Shown: positions 49,311 to 61,647, counted from the first letter of the stretch. The stretch is DNA of 64,000 nucleotides from Cordylochernes scorpioides (GCA_030710605.1 CP092873.1:1191900-1255899); one strand, 5' to 3'. Numbers and translations: made by a program. The notes: a model not told the origin generated them from the letters alone.

Positions 49311-50588
49311 CCCGGCATTGCGCGCGCCGGGTGAAAATTACCCATGGCAACATTTGAATGGAGAATTAACCAATAAAAAATCGGTTGGCGGAGATGTGGT
49401 TTCGTTTAGCTTCCTGACTAAATTAGTCTAAAGTTTTGGTTTCACATTTTGACAGCTCCCACTGAAATTCCATCTATTGTCACTGTCGGGTAAAAATTAC
49501 CCGGCGCGCGCACTCACGTAATTTTTTTGTTGCATTTTATTTATAACATTTTTAAAAGTGAGATAAATAATTCGAATTAATAATTTAAAAAATAACTATA
49601 ATAGGTTGATATATTTTTCAGCCTATAATTCTATATAAAATGGAGGGAAGAAGGTCATATTTTTTAGATCAAGAAGAGATTATTGTAGAAGGTGATATTG
49701 AAGAAGATCATCTAAATGAACATTTTTATGGAAGTGACACTGGAATATATTCAGATTTGGGAATTTTGTGGAATATGGGAATTATCCCACAAACACATTT
49801 TTATATAGGGAGAGCCTCGAAAATCAAATGGTTCAAAAATTGTCCTTCACAAACAGTAAAGCTGAGAACGCCTAATGTCATTTTACACATTTACTAGGCT
49901 TGAAAGGTGAAGAAGCAAAAAATTAAAATACACCTTTAGAAGCTCTTTTGAAGAAAATTATTGAAATGTTTGGCCCTTGAACTCATCAAAGAGCAACTAA
50001 ATCAAAGAAAAATCATTTCTTCACTGCCTAAAAGACTATTAAAAATTTCATTTTTTTACAGATAAGTACATTTAAATCATAAATGTATACTCTAAATATT
50101 TATTTCAATTATTTTTTAGAAGGCACTTCAAGCCATAAAGAAGGTCAGGAACTGCAAGATAAAGCTTCCTACCAGATGTAGTGTGTCCCTCCAGTAAGGA
50201 CAGGAAGACCTCGACTTTGTGCCATAAATGTGCAAAGCCAATTTATAAAGGACATACAATTTCAGTTTGCAATGATTTGTCTAAAATATCCTCATGGAAT
50301 TTTATATATTTAATATTGAAAAGGAGCAATACTTTCATATTTTATATGCCATTACCAATTTTGAGGATTATTCCAGAATAGTTTTTAAAATGTTTAATCT
50401 GTGTAAAAAATATAAATATTTTATTAATAATTGCCTTTTTTGAAAATTAAAATGTTGTTACTTTGAAATAGAAAAGGTTTTGTTTTTCCTCAGTTAATAT
50501 TTATATTCAAAATATGTAATTTTAATATCGGGTAAATTTCACCCAGCGCGCGCAAGTACGTTACATTTTTAGCGCGCGCGCTCGAGGG
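49311..50588 (+). mobile_element. piggyBac-like transposon, internally deleted
   Basis: TTAA duplications at 49307-49310 and 50589-50592 flank a 1.28-kb element that begins CCCGGCATTGCGCGCG and ends CGCGCGCTCGAGGG. Inverted GCGCGCGCYGGGTGAAAATTACCC-like blocks stand near both ends, and a third lies at about 49486-49512. CCC...GGG termini at TTAA are the piggyBac hallmark. It interrupts the right terminal repeat of the Tigger-like element. Confidence 0.85.
49640..50380 (+). pseudogene. piggyBac transposase remnants
   Basis: The frame at 49640-49897 gives an acidic N-terminus (MEGRRSYFLDQEEIIVEGD) followed by FYIGRASKIKWFKNCPSQT, the conserved N-terminal region of piggyBac transposases. It then shifts frame at PNVILH-GLKGEEAKN. 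After about 200 bases, 50181-50290 encodes a cysteine-rich CHKCAKPIYKGHTISVC segment like the C-terminal RING-type domain. The whole catalytic core with the three aspartates is missing, so the copy is non-autonomous. Confidence 0.8.
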
Positions 50589-50607
50589 TTAAAGAGGTTC
50601 GACTGTA

Positions 50608-51076
50608 CATGCCACAAACACAGGGCAATGAAAAAATTATGATTTTTCATCTTTTCTCCAAGCTTCCTTTCAACCAATATTTGTCTTTGGCAGCTGATAT
50701 TTGATAAACACAGATGCTTAGTCATCATTTTCCTTAATTTTTCTTTACATTTTTTTTTATTAACAAAAAGTTCATCATATAATTCGTAAGACCAATATTA
50801 AATGCATATCGTGAATAATTTGTTTGCTCTATGACTCTTTCTTTGGACAACTTGTAACATAATATAGATATGAAATATGAAATTTTGTAGGTTTTGTGCG
50901 TTATTTTTACCTTGTATGTTAATAAAAAAAAGTGTTAAAAAAATTAAGTGAATTCCTCAATTTGTAAACCTAAACCCTTTGCAAAAATAATAGGATTTGG
51001 TGATAGAGCATGATAGTTTTTTAAAAATCGGCTTTAAAAACATGTTTTAATTTAAAACCCGGTTTAGTTAGCGTCA
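50608..51076. other. Intergenic stretch, no gene recognised
   Basis: AT-rich sequence between the Tigger-like element and the LINE target duplication. No feature seen. Confidence 0.5.
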
Positions 51077-51830
51077 AAGTAAGAAATAGTTGTTGTTGTT
51101 GTTGTTGAGACTAATTGGCCATAAGAGAATGGTCTTCTAGTCCGTCAACTGGCTGCACCAAGCAGACCGATCATGATGCACCGCGGCAATGAACCAAGCC
51201 AGCGGCGAGCCACCAGAGCTGCAACGCAGGTGAGTATCCCCGGGTAAGGGAGGGAGAGAAAAGAAGGTGCAGTAAAGCTGAAAGGGGTGAGGATGGGAAT
51301 AAAAATAAAAAAATATATAAAAATTGAGGAAAGAGATAAAAGTTAGGTTCTAAGAAGTTTTTCAAGAGGAGAGGAAAGAGAAAAAAAAAAAAAGGAAAAG
51401 AAAGAAAAAAAAAAGAAATAAAAAAAAGAGTAATTAATTAAATGTGCACGTGAGACAAATGATGGTCTATGGGGAACAGAAAAAAATCCTGTATTAGATG
51501 GTAAAGCCCAAGATTAAAAATATTGCAAATCAGATAACCAAACTAAAAATGGGTAATTTTAAATTAAAATAAAATAAAATTAAAAAAAAAATTCACGGCG
51601 GCCAGCCAATGAAAATGAGCGGCCGTCAAGCCATATGACCCGGCGGTGACGTCGCGCGATTAATCGACCAATCAAAGAGCGGCGTCCAATTTCGACCATG
51701 CTCTCTAGTTCTTGGGTAACTAGAGATAGCCCTGTCGAAATCCGTCCGCTCAAAGATGGTAGACCAAAGTGTTGACCTCACACGCACCAAGTGCATACAC
51801 GCAGAAACCGGTAACAGCACAATCATGCAA

Positions 51831-54800
51831 TTAAGGGGAAATAGAGTCAGAGACCTCCTCTGATTCCTCCTCGCGGATCCGCGGCTTCAATCTGTCACTA
51901 GCCAGGAGAAAATCAACACAGGCGTGCCAGGTTGATTTACTGTGGATGAAGTCAAGGAGTGATCTTGGCGTATGACCAAGTTCCTTTCCAGCGATAAATA
52001 GCAGGCGAGTTCTAAGGGAATCGAGACTGTCACACTCGAGCAAAATATGTTCAAGGGTTTCCTCCGCTCCAGAGTCGCAGTAGAGGCACGTGGGATCGTC
52101 AATAAATCCCATTTTGTGGGAAAAGCTGTCTGTCCAAATGTGTCCGGAAAGCAATCCTACAACAGCGTGCACGCTGGGAACAATGAATGCATACTTTTTG
52201 TCTAGGATACTCATTGGAGTGAGGCCAAAGCGGGTGCAGATGGGGCGAGTGGTGGAGCTGAATCTGCTCTGCCAAGCCGCCCACGCCAGTTTGCGCGCTG
52301 TGGATTCTAGATACGAGAGCGGCGCGAGGCGATAACAGCTCGGGAGATCAGACCCAGCGCCAGCCTTCGCAAGCTCATCTGCAACGTCGTTGCCGACGAT
52401 TCCGCTGTGACCTTTGATCCATCGTATGGAACATCTATTCCCATTGCGGTTCAGTTGTGAAATCAACAGCAAAGCCCTGTTGATCAGGAAGTTTCCTGTC
52501 CTGCAGTTGAGGACTGAGTTCACAACCGAAAGATTGTCCAGGAGAACCTCAATAGTGGTATTGATGGGGAGCTCTGAAGCGTTCTCAAGTGCCTTGATCA
52601 AGCCTAATGCTTCAGCTTGAAAAACTGAACAGTGACGTGACAAAGGATAGCAGACACGCAGTTCATGAAAGTTGTCATTCATACACACTCTATATAAACC
52701 TGCGCCAACTCCATCATTGGTCTTGGAGCCGTCTGTGTAGTAGGTGACCTCGGGTGGTAGTTCAGGAATATTACTAGGAAGGAAAAAGAAAGGTGGATAT
52801 GGCAGAGGTTGTGGAGATGGAGGAGGTTCAACCGGAAATTCAGCATCCACGTAACCATATTTTTTAAGATACAGTTGCGTTTTGACACCAATTTCCAGGT
52901 CAAGGGGGAGAACACGAGATAAGGAGATAAGAGAGGAGTTGTTTGTTGTTTAAAAGCACGGCAAGCTAAGACAAGGAAGAAACGTTGCGTGCTTAATAAG
53001 AGCTTTCTGGAGCGTTCAAAAAGATTAGGAAACCATACTGGGGAGGCGTAAGCCACGACGGGAATAACAACCTGCAGGTACAGCATTCTCAAGGCTCGGA
53101 ATCCAAAACCAAAGTTGAAGTTAGCGGCCGCTGACAGGCGCGGTAGCATGCCGCGGACTTTGGAGCAGACTTCAGCAACGTGCTGGTGAAAAGTCAAACG
53201 GTTGTCGAACCTCACACCAAGAACCCTGATGGAGTCGCTCCATTGAACGACCTGGCCATTGCTGACCAGATCGCGTCGAAGCATCCTAATGCGCCCGCGG
53301 GGTTTTTGAACAAACATAGCCTGGCATTTGTTCACACTGAGCTCAAGTTTATGTAATCCACACCAATTGGTGATCAGATCAATGGCGTGTTGTGCCTTAG
53401 ACAGTTGACCATGCCTCAATCCCGAGATCACAACAACCAGGTCATCTGCGTAGGCCTGTGGATATACACAATTCTTGTACCCCAGTGTGAGCAATTCATC
53501 AAAGACGATGTTCCAAAGGAAGGGCCCGAGAACTGAGCCTTGTGGACAACCCTTGGAAACGCGTCTAGTGACAGTGCATCCATTTACAGACAGTCTGACA
53601 GAGCGATGGGCCAAGAACGAGCGAATTAAATCGTGGACGTTCTTGGGACAGTCGCTTTTACGCAGGGCCCGCAATATACTAGAGTGTAGTACATTATCAA
53701 AGGCACCTTTGACATCAAAAAAGAGAATAGCAGATTTAAATAAGTCTAGCGACCGGGAGAGGGTATTTTTTAATTTTAAGAGTGCGGCAATAGTTGATTT
53801 ACAGGGTCTGAAACCGAACTGGTTTGGCTGGGCTTTACACATTCTCTCAGCCCTCCACGACAGCCTAGTCAGGATTAGACGCTCGAGAATTTTACCTAGA
53901 CCAGGCAACATCGTGATAGGCCTGTGAGACGCGAGAAAGTCCTCACCACCTTTTTTGGGGATCAAAATTACGTCGGCCAATTTCCAGGGAGCTGGAAAGT
54001 GGCCAGTCTCAAGACACCTGTTAAAAATTTTCAGAAAAAACGGCCGGAATTTTTAAATTAATTTAAAGCAAACAATAGGTGGCATGCCATCACTGCCTGG
54101 GGAAGAAGATAAGCGAACCTTATCCGCGGCCAGCAACAACTCGACTTCTGAGAACGGGGGATCGTTATCAGAAATGGACTGCGAGGCTCTGTGTAAATTA
54201 CTATGCCCTAACATGGAATCGGGCGGGACTCGGCCGAAATAGTGCTGTAATACGTGATCTAAGGTGTCCCGCTGACTGTCAGTGAAGCCGGCGCCTACCG
54301 AGAGGGAGGAGAGAGGTTTTTCTTGTGCTTTCCTCTGATGAACTGATAAATACCGCCCCAAGGGTTGACTTCGCACTGCGAGCAGACTCTTCTCCACTCT
54401 TCCTTCTTAGCTCTTCTGATCGTAGCACGAAATCTGTTATAAAGCTTTCTGTGAAAGACTTTTAAAACATCTCTGACGGCCCCGCGAGCGCGTCTCCACG
54501 CACGCTCGGCCTTCAGAGTAGCCCTTTGGAGCGGATTAAACTCCGGTTTCCACCAAGATGCATTTTTTATTTTGCCGGGTTTATTTGGCTTGGAAGGAAT
54601 GGTCTGTATGCATGAATGAAACACTTCGTCACTAAGTAATGTAATAACATTATCTAGTTGAAGCGTGTCACTCACGCTATCTAACAAAAACTCTAGATGA
54701 AAATTTTTTTTTTAAAGTGTGAAAAAAAAAATTCCCAGTCGGCGCGGCCAAAGCTGAAGTGTACTTCGCTAAAGCAATTAAGGATGACTTTATTATTGAT

Positions 54801-55499
54801 GTTATTGGATGGGGGATCGAAATTGATGCTAAACACGAGGCGTTTATGATCAGATAAAGCCTGGTTGATCGCGTTCCAATCGGCGATCCTGTCAACGAGG
54901 CCAGCAGAACAGCAGGTCACATCAATGGAGGAGGACGAGTTACGTTCCTCCCGCGTGACGGTACCGTGTTCGTTGACCACATGGAGCAGGTTGGCATCAA
55001 GGAAATTCTCAACAGTTTCTCTTTTAGTGCAGGTTGAGCTAAGCAACCGCGCTTTATCTGACCATCTGTAAGATTCAATATTTAAATCGCCGCAGAAAAT
55101 TACCTCGTGATAATTAATAGATTTGAGAGAGATGTCTATCCTATCTAAAAGATCGCTAACACAACATGATGGCGAAAGATACACAGAACATAGGAGGATG
55201 GACAAGTTGTTAACTTCACACAGGACAAACACAGAGTTCACACAGGACAAATGGGACAAATGGATGAACTTCAGGCTCGGATTTGCCATTATCACCGCAG
55301 CTCCCAGTTTGTTTGCATCAATAGAGCCATGGCAGATTCTGTCAGAGGGAACTGGAATGGATGGTAAACTGCCCTTTGCAACTGGGAGCTCTTGTAATAA
55401 TAGCACATCCGTGTTTTCGGTGAAACATTCATTCCACAAGGAGGACAAACAATAAGGGGAGCGTCTTACATTTGCTTGAACACACCTGAGCACGTTCAT
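51831..55499 (-). pseudogene. LINE ORF2: endonuclease, reverse transcriptase, RNase H
   Basis: It starts at the ATG at 55499, which overlaps the ORF1 stop as ATGA, a layout used for coupled translation. The endonuclease (55499-54693) has RCVQANVRRS, VLLLQELP, CGDLNIES and ALSDHKRLVF. A shift in a poly-A/T run near 54710-54730 leads to 54687-54053, with a linker and NDPPFSEVELLLAADKVR. The RT (53980-52950) has HRPITMLPGLGKILERL, FFDVKGAFDNVLHSS, KGCPQGSVLGPFLWN and the catalytic AYADDLVVVISG. After further shifts near 54050 and 52945, RNase H (52850-52350) has YYTDGSKTNDGVGAG, QAEALGLIKAL, DNLSVVN and IKGHSGIVGNDVADELA. It ends with CLYCDSGAEETLEHILLEC. All active-site residues are readable but the frameshifts inactivate it. 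Confidence 0.88.
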
Positions 55500-56868
55500 C
55501 GCACCATTGAACTAATAAATTGCTCCTGGGCATCCCGCATGTGCTTGCACGCCATTGAGTTAGCGCTGTGCTTGCCACCGCACCTGTGGCATTTCAGCGC
55601 GGCCTTGTTGTCACAGGCCTCGGTCAGATGTGCCCCAGTGCAGTAGCCACATTTGGCCGCCCTGGTACACTTCTTTCCGTTTTTGTGGGTCCTGTGTTCC
55701 AGGTTGCCACAGACACCGCAAGGAAAGACGCGCTTAGCCCTTGCGAGTCTCAGGGAGAGGTAATCTAGAGTGAGCCTATCGCGCCCGAGCAGGGCAGTCT
55801 CAATTACCTTATTCACCTCAATTATCGCGGTGGAGGAGGAACCCTCTTTTCTAATCAGTTTTACCATCCTGATGTCGTCAGCGCTTTTCAGCAGCTTTTC
55901 GACAGCGGGATGGCATCTGATGTCAGCCACAAGCTGCTCCTCGGTTTTCTCTCCAGGAATACCAAAGATCGCAAACCTGGGCTTGAATGTTGGGTTCGTT
56001 TGGACTTTAAGGCCGCCAATATTGGCGGTCTTGACGTTGTCAACAAACCTCTTTTTTTTTCAGAGGGATTTGTGAAGTGGAGGACCAGTTTTTTGTCCCC
56101 ACCAGTCACTGCGGCGACATCCAGGTTTTTCAAACTGGGAGTCTGAGCGATCTTCGCCCTTAGCTACTTAACAGAGAGATCATCAGAGGCCAACTTTACA
56201 TGGTTGGCACTGTTACGCAGAGTCTGCGCGTAGCTGGGCCGAGAAGGCTTGGTCAGCTTAGCACTGACATTGACTGGCGGCGTGGTTTTCGTCACAGAGG
56301 GTGCTATGAGAGTTGACTTGGCAGCGGGTTTTGCTGCAGGAGCGGAGATAGCCGCGGGAGCGGGAATAGCGGCAGTAGCAGCCTTAAGCTTATTTTCATA
56401 ATCCTCACGGAGTTTCTCCGTATGAAGGTCACAGGCTTTAAGTTTTTTGGAAAGGACTCCAAAAGCTGATTTTTGCAGTTCTGCAAGGATACCATTTACA
56501 ATTCCGAAAAAGGTGCAGGAAGGAGCTGAGCCTTGTCCCGCTATTAAGGCCGTATGTATTTCCCCAATAAGGATGTTGGAGAAATGAGTGAAGCACTTAT
56601 TTATCTCATCCCACCCCTCCCTAAAAGCCTGGTTGGAATCAAGTGGCCCTACAGGAGCAGGAGAAGAAGGAGAAACCCGGGGAAACTCACCATTTGGGAA
56701 TGGCTCCGTGGTCACAAGCTCGGCCCCAGTGCCAGGAGGGTCCGTCGATCGAGCGTCGCTTTTTTTATGTTTAGCTGCGTCACTGCATCCAGCCAGAGGA
56801 GGGTCCATATTGCCCGAGGGAGGATCCAGGGAGCCTCGCGCGTAAGCATGGTCGTCAAAGGAGGCCAT
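55496..56868 (-). pseudogene. LINE ORF1: RNA-binding gag-like protein with zinc knuckles
   Basis: The first part (56868-56164) is a 234-residue low-complexity protein, proline/alanine rich, with a central helix region (EGWDEINKCFTHFSNIL) and a basic C-terminus. It stops at 56164, and the reading then crosses at least two frames. The 55930-55496 frame carries the PRE/C-terminal part, including three CCHC knuckles (CGVCGNLEHRTHKNGKKC, CGYCTGAHLTEAC, CHRCGGKHSANSMAC). The stop TGA overlaps the ORF2 start. Such proteins package element RNA into RNPs. The breaks between the two halves suggest inactivity. Confidence 0.8.
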
Positions 56869-57124
56869 CTTAATTTTAAAATTTTTTCTCTATTTTGAAA
56901 AAAAAAAAATTAATTAATCAATTTCAAAAAGGAACTAATGTCATCGTTGTCTTCAAAATATTTCCACGTGTAAAATTAGGGAAGATCAACGAAAGGTTTA
57001 ATGATAACACGTGTAAAAAGATAATTTGACTAAACGGGATTAACTTGGATTGATGAATCTAGCTAACTATGCAAAAAAACGGAGGCCAGCGGGGAAGAAC
57101 AACAATGAGTGAAGTAAGAAATAG

Positions 57125-57420
57125 CACTTATTATACCTTTACTTTGTTGTGCCACAAGAAATAAGCTAAGAATAAAGTTGGTCAAAATGATTTTTTTTGT
57201 CTTTGAAAAGTAATATTTATTTTACATGTAAAAATTCTCAAAAAAATTTTTTTTGAAGTAGAATATTTCGCTATTATCATAAAAAATATAAATTTATATT
57301 AGAATTTATAAAATATTTTTCAATTTTTATTTTTAAATGAATATGTTTAGAGGTGAAATAATAGTTTTCATAATAAACAAATTTATTGCGATAGTTTTTT
57401 AAAAATATTTTTATAATAAT
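57125..57420. other. AT-rich intergenic stretch, nothing recognised
   Basis: No coding frame or repeat identified. It ends at the T target base of the Helitron (A on the plus strand at 57421). Confidence 0.45.
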
Positions 57421-57611
57421 ACTAGCCAAATGACCGGGCAACGCCCGGGTTTTACCGATTAAAAGTTTTTATTCAAATACTATTCATTACAATTATAAAT
57501 TGGCGCCGTGGATGTCACTCTTGTGAAACGTCCCGCTCCAAACTTTGTGTCTGAGAAGCGATATTTTTATAGAAAGATGATCTGGCTTTTGTTTTCTGTT
57601 CGAATGAATGT

Positions 57612-57986
57612 ATTGCGATTTCACCGCCACTCTGTGTTGTGACGACGATCTAAGTTCTATAGAGGTAGTGACTCACCTCTATTCTTGGTCGGCGGGGTTG
57701 AAGGTTCAAAATTTAGGTGTCGTTGCTTATAGCACTATTAAAATATTATACGAAAACAGGAGGGAAAATTATATTTATTATAAATTAAGAAAATAAGTAA
57801 AATAGTTTTCAATTAATTATATATTTAAATATTTACACTAAAAGAATCGGAGATCAGGGCAAATTCTCGTGTTCGAAAGTTGTTTACAGGTTCTTCTGTT
57901 ATTGTTTTCTCATTTTAGCCGTTGCATCCCCGTAGCCGCTTCCGTCGGCCTCCCATTGGCTGCTTCCGACTCCTTCTTTTCCAACA
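57612..57986 (-). repeat. 3' LTR of the BEL element
   Basis: On the minus strand it begins TGTTGGAAAAGAAGG and ends GAAATCGCAAT, not in the usual CA. Confidence 0.85.
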
Positions 57987-58169
57987 TTTCTCCCACCTTT
58001 GAGTTGGCGCCTCGACGATTCAAACATGAAAGGAAAAGTTCAGTAGATCCAATCGGTTGGGTCTCTTGATGGGCCCGTCTGTAACTTGACACAACATTCG
58101 GGGTTTCAATGTGATGTTGCTCTTGTTGTGAAGTCAAAGGGTCCTCTTCAGTTGTCAATCGAACTTCTT

Positions 58170-60545
58170 GTGTGGGAGATCGCTCCGTTAGAGGGTCTCG
58201 ACATCTTATCTCGGGCGTTATCTCTAACTTGTAGAGTTTTGAATAGGTCGTATTTTATCACCTGATGAAGTTTTCACTTTCGCAACCCTCACAAGTCCGT
58301 CTTTTCCTGGATAGAGTTGGATTATTCTGGCTAACGGCCAGTGTAGTCTCTTTAAACTCTCTTGTCCAATGAGCACCATGTCTCCCACCTTGAATGGTAT
58401 GGTAGTCTTCAGGCGTCTCGTTTCTTGTCTCAGGAATCCAAAATATTCGATACGAAATCATTCTCTAAGATCTTCTCGTACACGTTTGATATATTGATAT
58501 TTGCGGGAAAGGGTCTGGTTATCAATCAAGTCTAGGTCTGGAACGCCAACCTCTCTGACCTCATGTAAGAACAACGAAGGTGTCAATGGAGCGAGATCCT
58601 CACTTTCTTTCGTTAGGTAGGTCAGAGGGCGTGTGTTCATCAAGCTTTCGACGTCACACATTACCGTGGAAAGTTCTTCATATCCCAAGGAGGTTTGACC
58701 GAGAATCCTAAAGAGCAATTGTTTCATCATTCCAATCAAACGCTCCCACCATCCACTCCACCAAGGAGCACCAGGCGGTATGAATTTCCAGGTGATGTTT
58801 TTCAATGTGGGATCACATTTTAATCTCGAAAGATCAATCTTCTTTAAAGTATCAGTCATGCCTCGGAAATTAGTCCCGTTATCCAAATACACAATCAATG
58901 GGCGGCCTCTTCGAGCAATAAATCGGCGGAAAGCTTGGAGGAAGGCTTCCATAGGCAAAGATGTCACAAGTTCCAGATGAACTCCTCTATACACTGCACA
59001 TGTGAAAATGACAATCCATGCTTTCTTCTTATTCTTTAAGATAAGATGCCCAGTTATATCAACTCCTGCTATTTCGAAAACTGCAGCATCTCGGTCTTCT
59101 TCTTTTATTCCAATTTGTAAAAATGCTTTCTCAATATCGGAAGAGACACCTATTTCATATTTCCGGAATTTATTTAAAAGTCTTGGTATAATTTCTATCA
59201 AATTGGGTCCCTTATCCAGACAGTCATTCAGGGAAAGTTTATCTCTCTTCCGGGCCGACGCATTAAATACTGGCCTTATTTTAGAAGTTTGACTGTTTCT
59301 TTTATACACTGGTCGATGTAGCAGGTTGTGTACACCATCTAGTTTATCCTCTCTGGAATACTCTATTATCCCCTGATTTATACATTCTTCAAAGATTTGT
59401 CCATACTCTTTCATGTCTCCAACTTTTTCAAGTTTTCTTCTTACAGAACTTAGTTGGTTTACGGCTAGGTCTCTATTCGAAGGAATCCTTTCCTTGTCTT
59501 GCACCCAGGGTAGAGCTACCTCATAGCGCCCCTCGATATCTCGCGTCGTGGTGTGGGCGAAATGTTCCTCCATTTCAGCTTGTAATGATTGAGTCTTCTT
59601 CTCAACCTCCGCGTCAGAGACTCCAATTGCATCTAATTTCCACAAGTTTTCTAGATCCAAAGATAGAAGTGTGGTCACGCAAAGGGAGCTGGTGACATCT
59701 CTCACCTCCGTTGGAGGAATCTTTTCCATCACAGTCCATCCTAGTTTGGTACGGATTGCCACCAGTCCAGATGAGGTTCTTCTCTGCGCATCGGTTAGCA
59801 ATCTCCCGGCGATGTCCGCCCCTATAAGGACTTCTATACGGTCTCTCCTTAAATCAGACACGTCGAGTTTTTCACTCCCTTCTAAAAATGATCTTGGACA
59901 CACCGGAGGTATGCTTCCACAGATAAGGGGTTGACCTAGTGCTTCAAACTCACAGCGATAGGAATTATTGATGTCAGATAAATGAATGGTATAGACCTCA
60001 TGTTCAACTACGTCGGTACTCGATCCTCCAAACAAGGAATGCAGGAAGAACTCTCTCCTTGATTGTTCGTATTCCATTTCCATTGCTGTGCTATGTAAAA
60101 TATATGATCTTTGGGATCCGGTGTCTATGTCTATTATAGCCCGTGCCGTCTTCTCCGTTCTGTTCCCTTTGAGGGTCACTCTCAAAGTAGGTAACAAGAC
60201 GTCTGGGGAGGTTGATAAGTTGGCGAGAGCTTCATCTTGCACCGTTGGAGACTTGGAAGATCCACCTCTATCTAAAATCAGTTTTATGCACATGACATCC
60301 AGGTGGGAAGACATGTTGCAGATCGAACAACAGACTACATTTCTGCAAAATTTACTTAAATGAGAAGGCCGAAGACATTTATAACAAACGCCTTTTTTCC
60401 TCATGAGTGATCTCTTTTCGTTTAAATTCATATTAGCTGCAAAGTCACACTTAGGGCTTCCATGGTTGTCTTTACCACAAAATACACATTCATTCGATTT
60501 GTGAACTGAATTCAAAAGTTCTGAAGCTGTCGCAATTGTTTTTCA
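58170..60545 (-). pseudogene. BEL Pol with in-frame loss of RT palm, RNase H and integrase zinc finger
   Basis: The frame continues from gag with no ATG of its own. It has a CCHC-like pair (CVFCGKDNHGSPKC, CYKCLRPSHLSKFC), protease with IDTGSQRSYIL, and BEL linker motifs (IPSNRDLAVNQL, LLHRPVYKRN, IRPVFNASA). It reaches the RT motif A (SSDIEKAFLQIGI). At about 59085 it passes without a break into the integrase core (FEIAGVDITGHLIL, FTCAVYRGVHLELV, VYLDNGTNFRG, PWWSGWWERLIGMMK). The FVDD box, RNase H and the integrase HHCC finger are absent. TGA at 58458 replaces an arginine codon, after which the same frame gives the usual C-terminus (FGFLRQETR, VGDMVLIGQES, RLHWPLARIIQLYPG). Confidence 0.88.
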
Positions 60546-61536
60546 TTGTAGAATCTTGTCTTTGGATGTTTGTTTACCAAATTAGGTTTAGAAGTTGATT
60601 CATTCCCGGTACCGATTTCGTTTCTAAAACTCCTCTCCCGTGCAGTTAATTGTCTTTCTAAAAAGGTAATCAAGTCATTAATTACGTAACCTGTCGGGAG
60701 TTCTTTGTTCAATTCCAAATTAAGGTCTGCAGGTAGAAGCTTTATTATTATCGGGCACAACAGTTGTCCGTAAACATCAATGGACACGTTTAGTGACTCG
60801 AGACTTCTTATTTGAACAGAAAGGTTGTCAAAAAGTTCGCGGAAAGTTCTTACATCGCTTGACGTTTTGAGTGGTCTCATTGACAACAAATTGTTCATAT
60901 GTCGGCTAATCAAAATGTCTTCTCGCCCAAATATGTCTTTAAGCAATTTTATAGCTTTCTCATAATTGTCCGCAGATAAAGCGAAACCTTCGACTGTGTT
61001 TAGTGCAGTTCCGCCGAGATGTGACTTCAGATAGTTAAATTTATCGATGGGTTCAGTGAGTTGTTCTGGTGAATAGCTGCATCAAAAGAATTCCAGAACG
61101 TCAGCCATTCACTAAAGTTTCCATAAAATTTCGATATCATCAATTTCGGAAGTTTCACAGTCGTGCAGGAAGGTACATAATGTCTCATTTCATTTTCATC
61201 TATTCGTGAGTTCGAATTCGGTATATTTTCGCCATGAAAATCTGATTGGCGAATCTTTTTATTCGCCCTAAATCTCCAAGTAATATATTTCTCTCGATAT
61301 TCTTCTACGCCCTGTAATTCCCTCTCTAAATCGTCAGTTTCAAGAAGCGTTTCTATTTCGTGATCCACTAATTTAAGTTCGTTAAATGATTCATTCAATT
61401 GTTCTAATAATTCTTCAAGATCAATTCTAATTAGCGTGTCATGTCCACTTTCAATCTTTTTGCATGTTTTCGTTAAATATGATCTGTTAATAGCACGCTT
61501 CTTCTTTAAACGTAGAATTAATTCTTCCGCCATCAT
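60512..61536 (-). pseudogene. BEL gag
   Basis: The first frame (61536-61027) starts MMAEELILRLKKKRAINRS and has a long helical region (LEELLEQLNESFNELKLVDHEIE) and the typical LPKLMISKFYGNFSEWLTFWNSF. A one-base shift near 61050 leads to FNYLKSHLGGTALNTVEGFAL and then the 60946-60512 frame (LLKDIFGREDILISRHMNNLL, LLPADLNLEL). A second small shift near 60545 joins it to pol. BEL elements normally have one uninterrupted gag-pol frame, so two shifts are needed here. The start was chosen as the first methionine in the frame. Confidence 0.82.
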
Positions 61537-61647
61537 GTAAACAAAGCGGCAAGTAGGGTTAGCTAGCGAGTTCCAAAATGGTCAGCTTAAAATTATTTTT
61601 TTTCTCTAGAATTTACCTTCAACAGTCCCGGCTGGGATGCCAAAAAT

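Larger units (their letters stand above)
48188..50605. mobile_element. Tigger/pogo-like DNA transposon remnant, host of a piggyBac insertion
   Basis: Terminal inverted repeats CAGTATAACCTCGTTAATTCGACAC (left, 48188) and the matching right end (GTGTTGAATTAA, then AAAGAGGTTCGACTG once the inner element is removed) lie inside TA dinucleotides at 48186-48187 and 50606-50607. Subterminal TTCGACAC and TTCGACCAT motifs repeat. No DDE transposase frame survives in the 1.1 kb that belongs to this element. A poly-T tract is at 48500-48521. Confidence 0.8.
51090..57111 (-). mobile_element. Full-length LINE of the R1/LOA/I group with RNase H
   Basis: A 6.0-kb minus-strand element between direct copies of AAGTAAGAAATAG (51077-51089 and 57112-57124). 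Its 3' end is a CAA-trinucleotide tail (TTG repeats on the plus strand near 51090-51107). ORF1 has zinc knuckles. ORF2 has an AP-type endonuclease, RT, RNase H and a terminal Cys/His motif. The order endonuclease-RT-RNase H and the GCPQGS motif place it with the R1, LOA and I clades, but I cannot decide between them. Confidence 0.88.
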
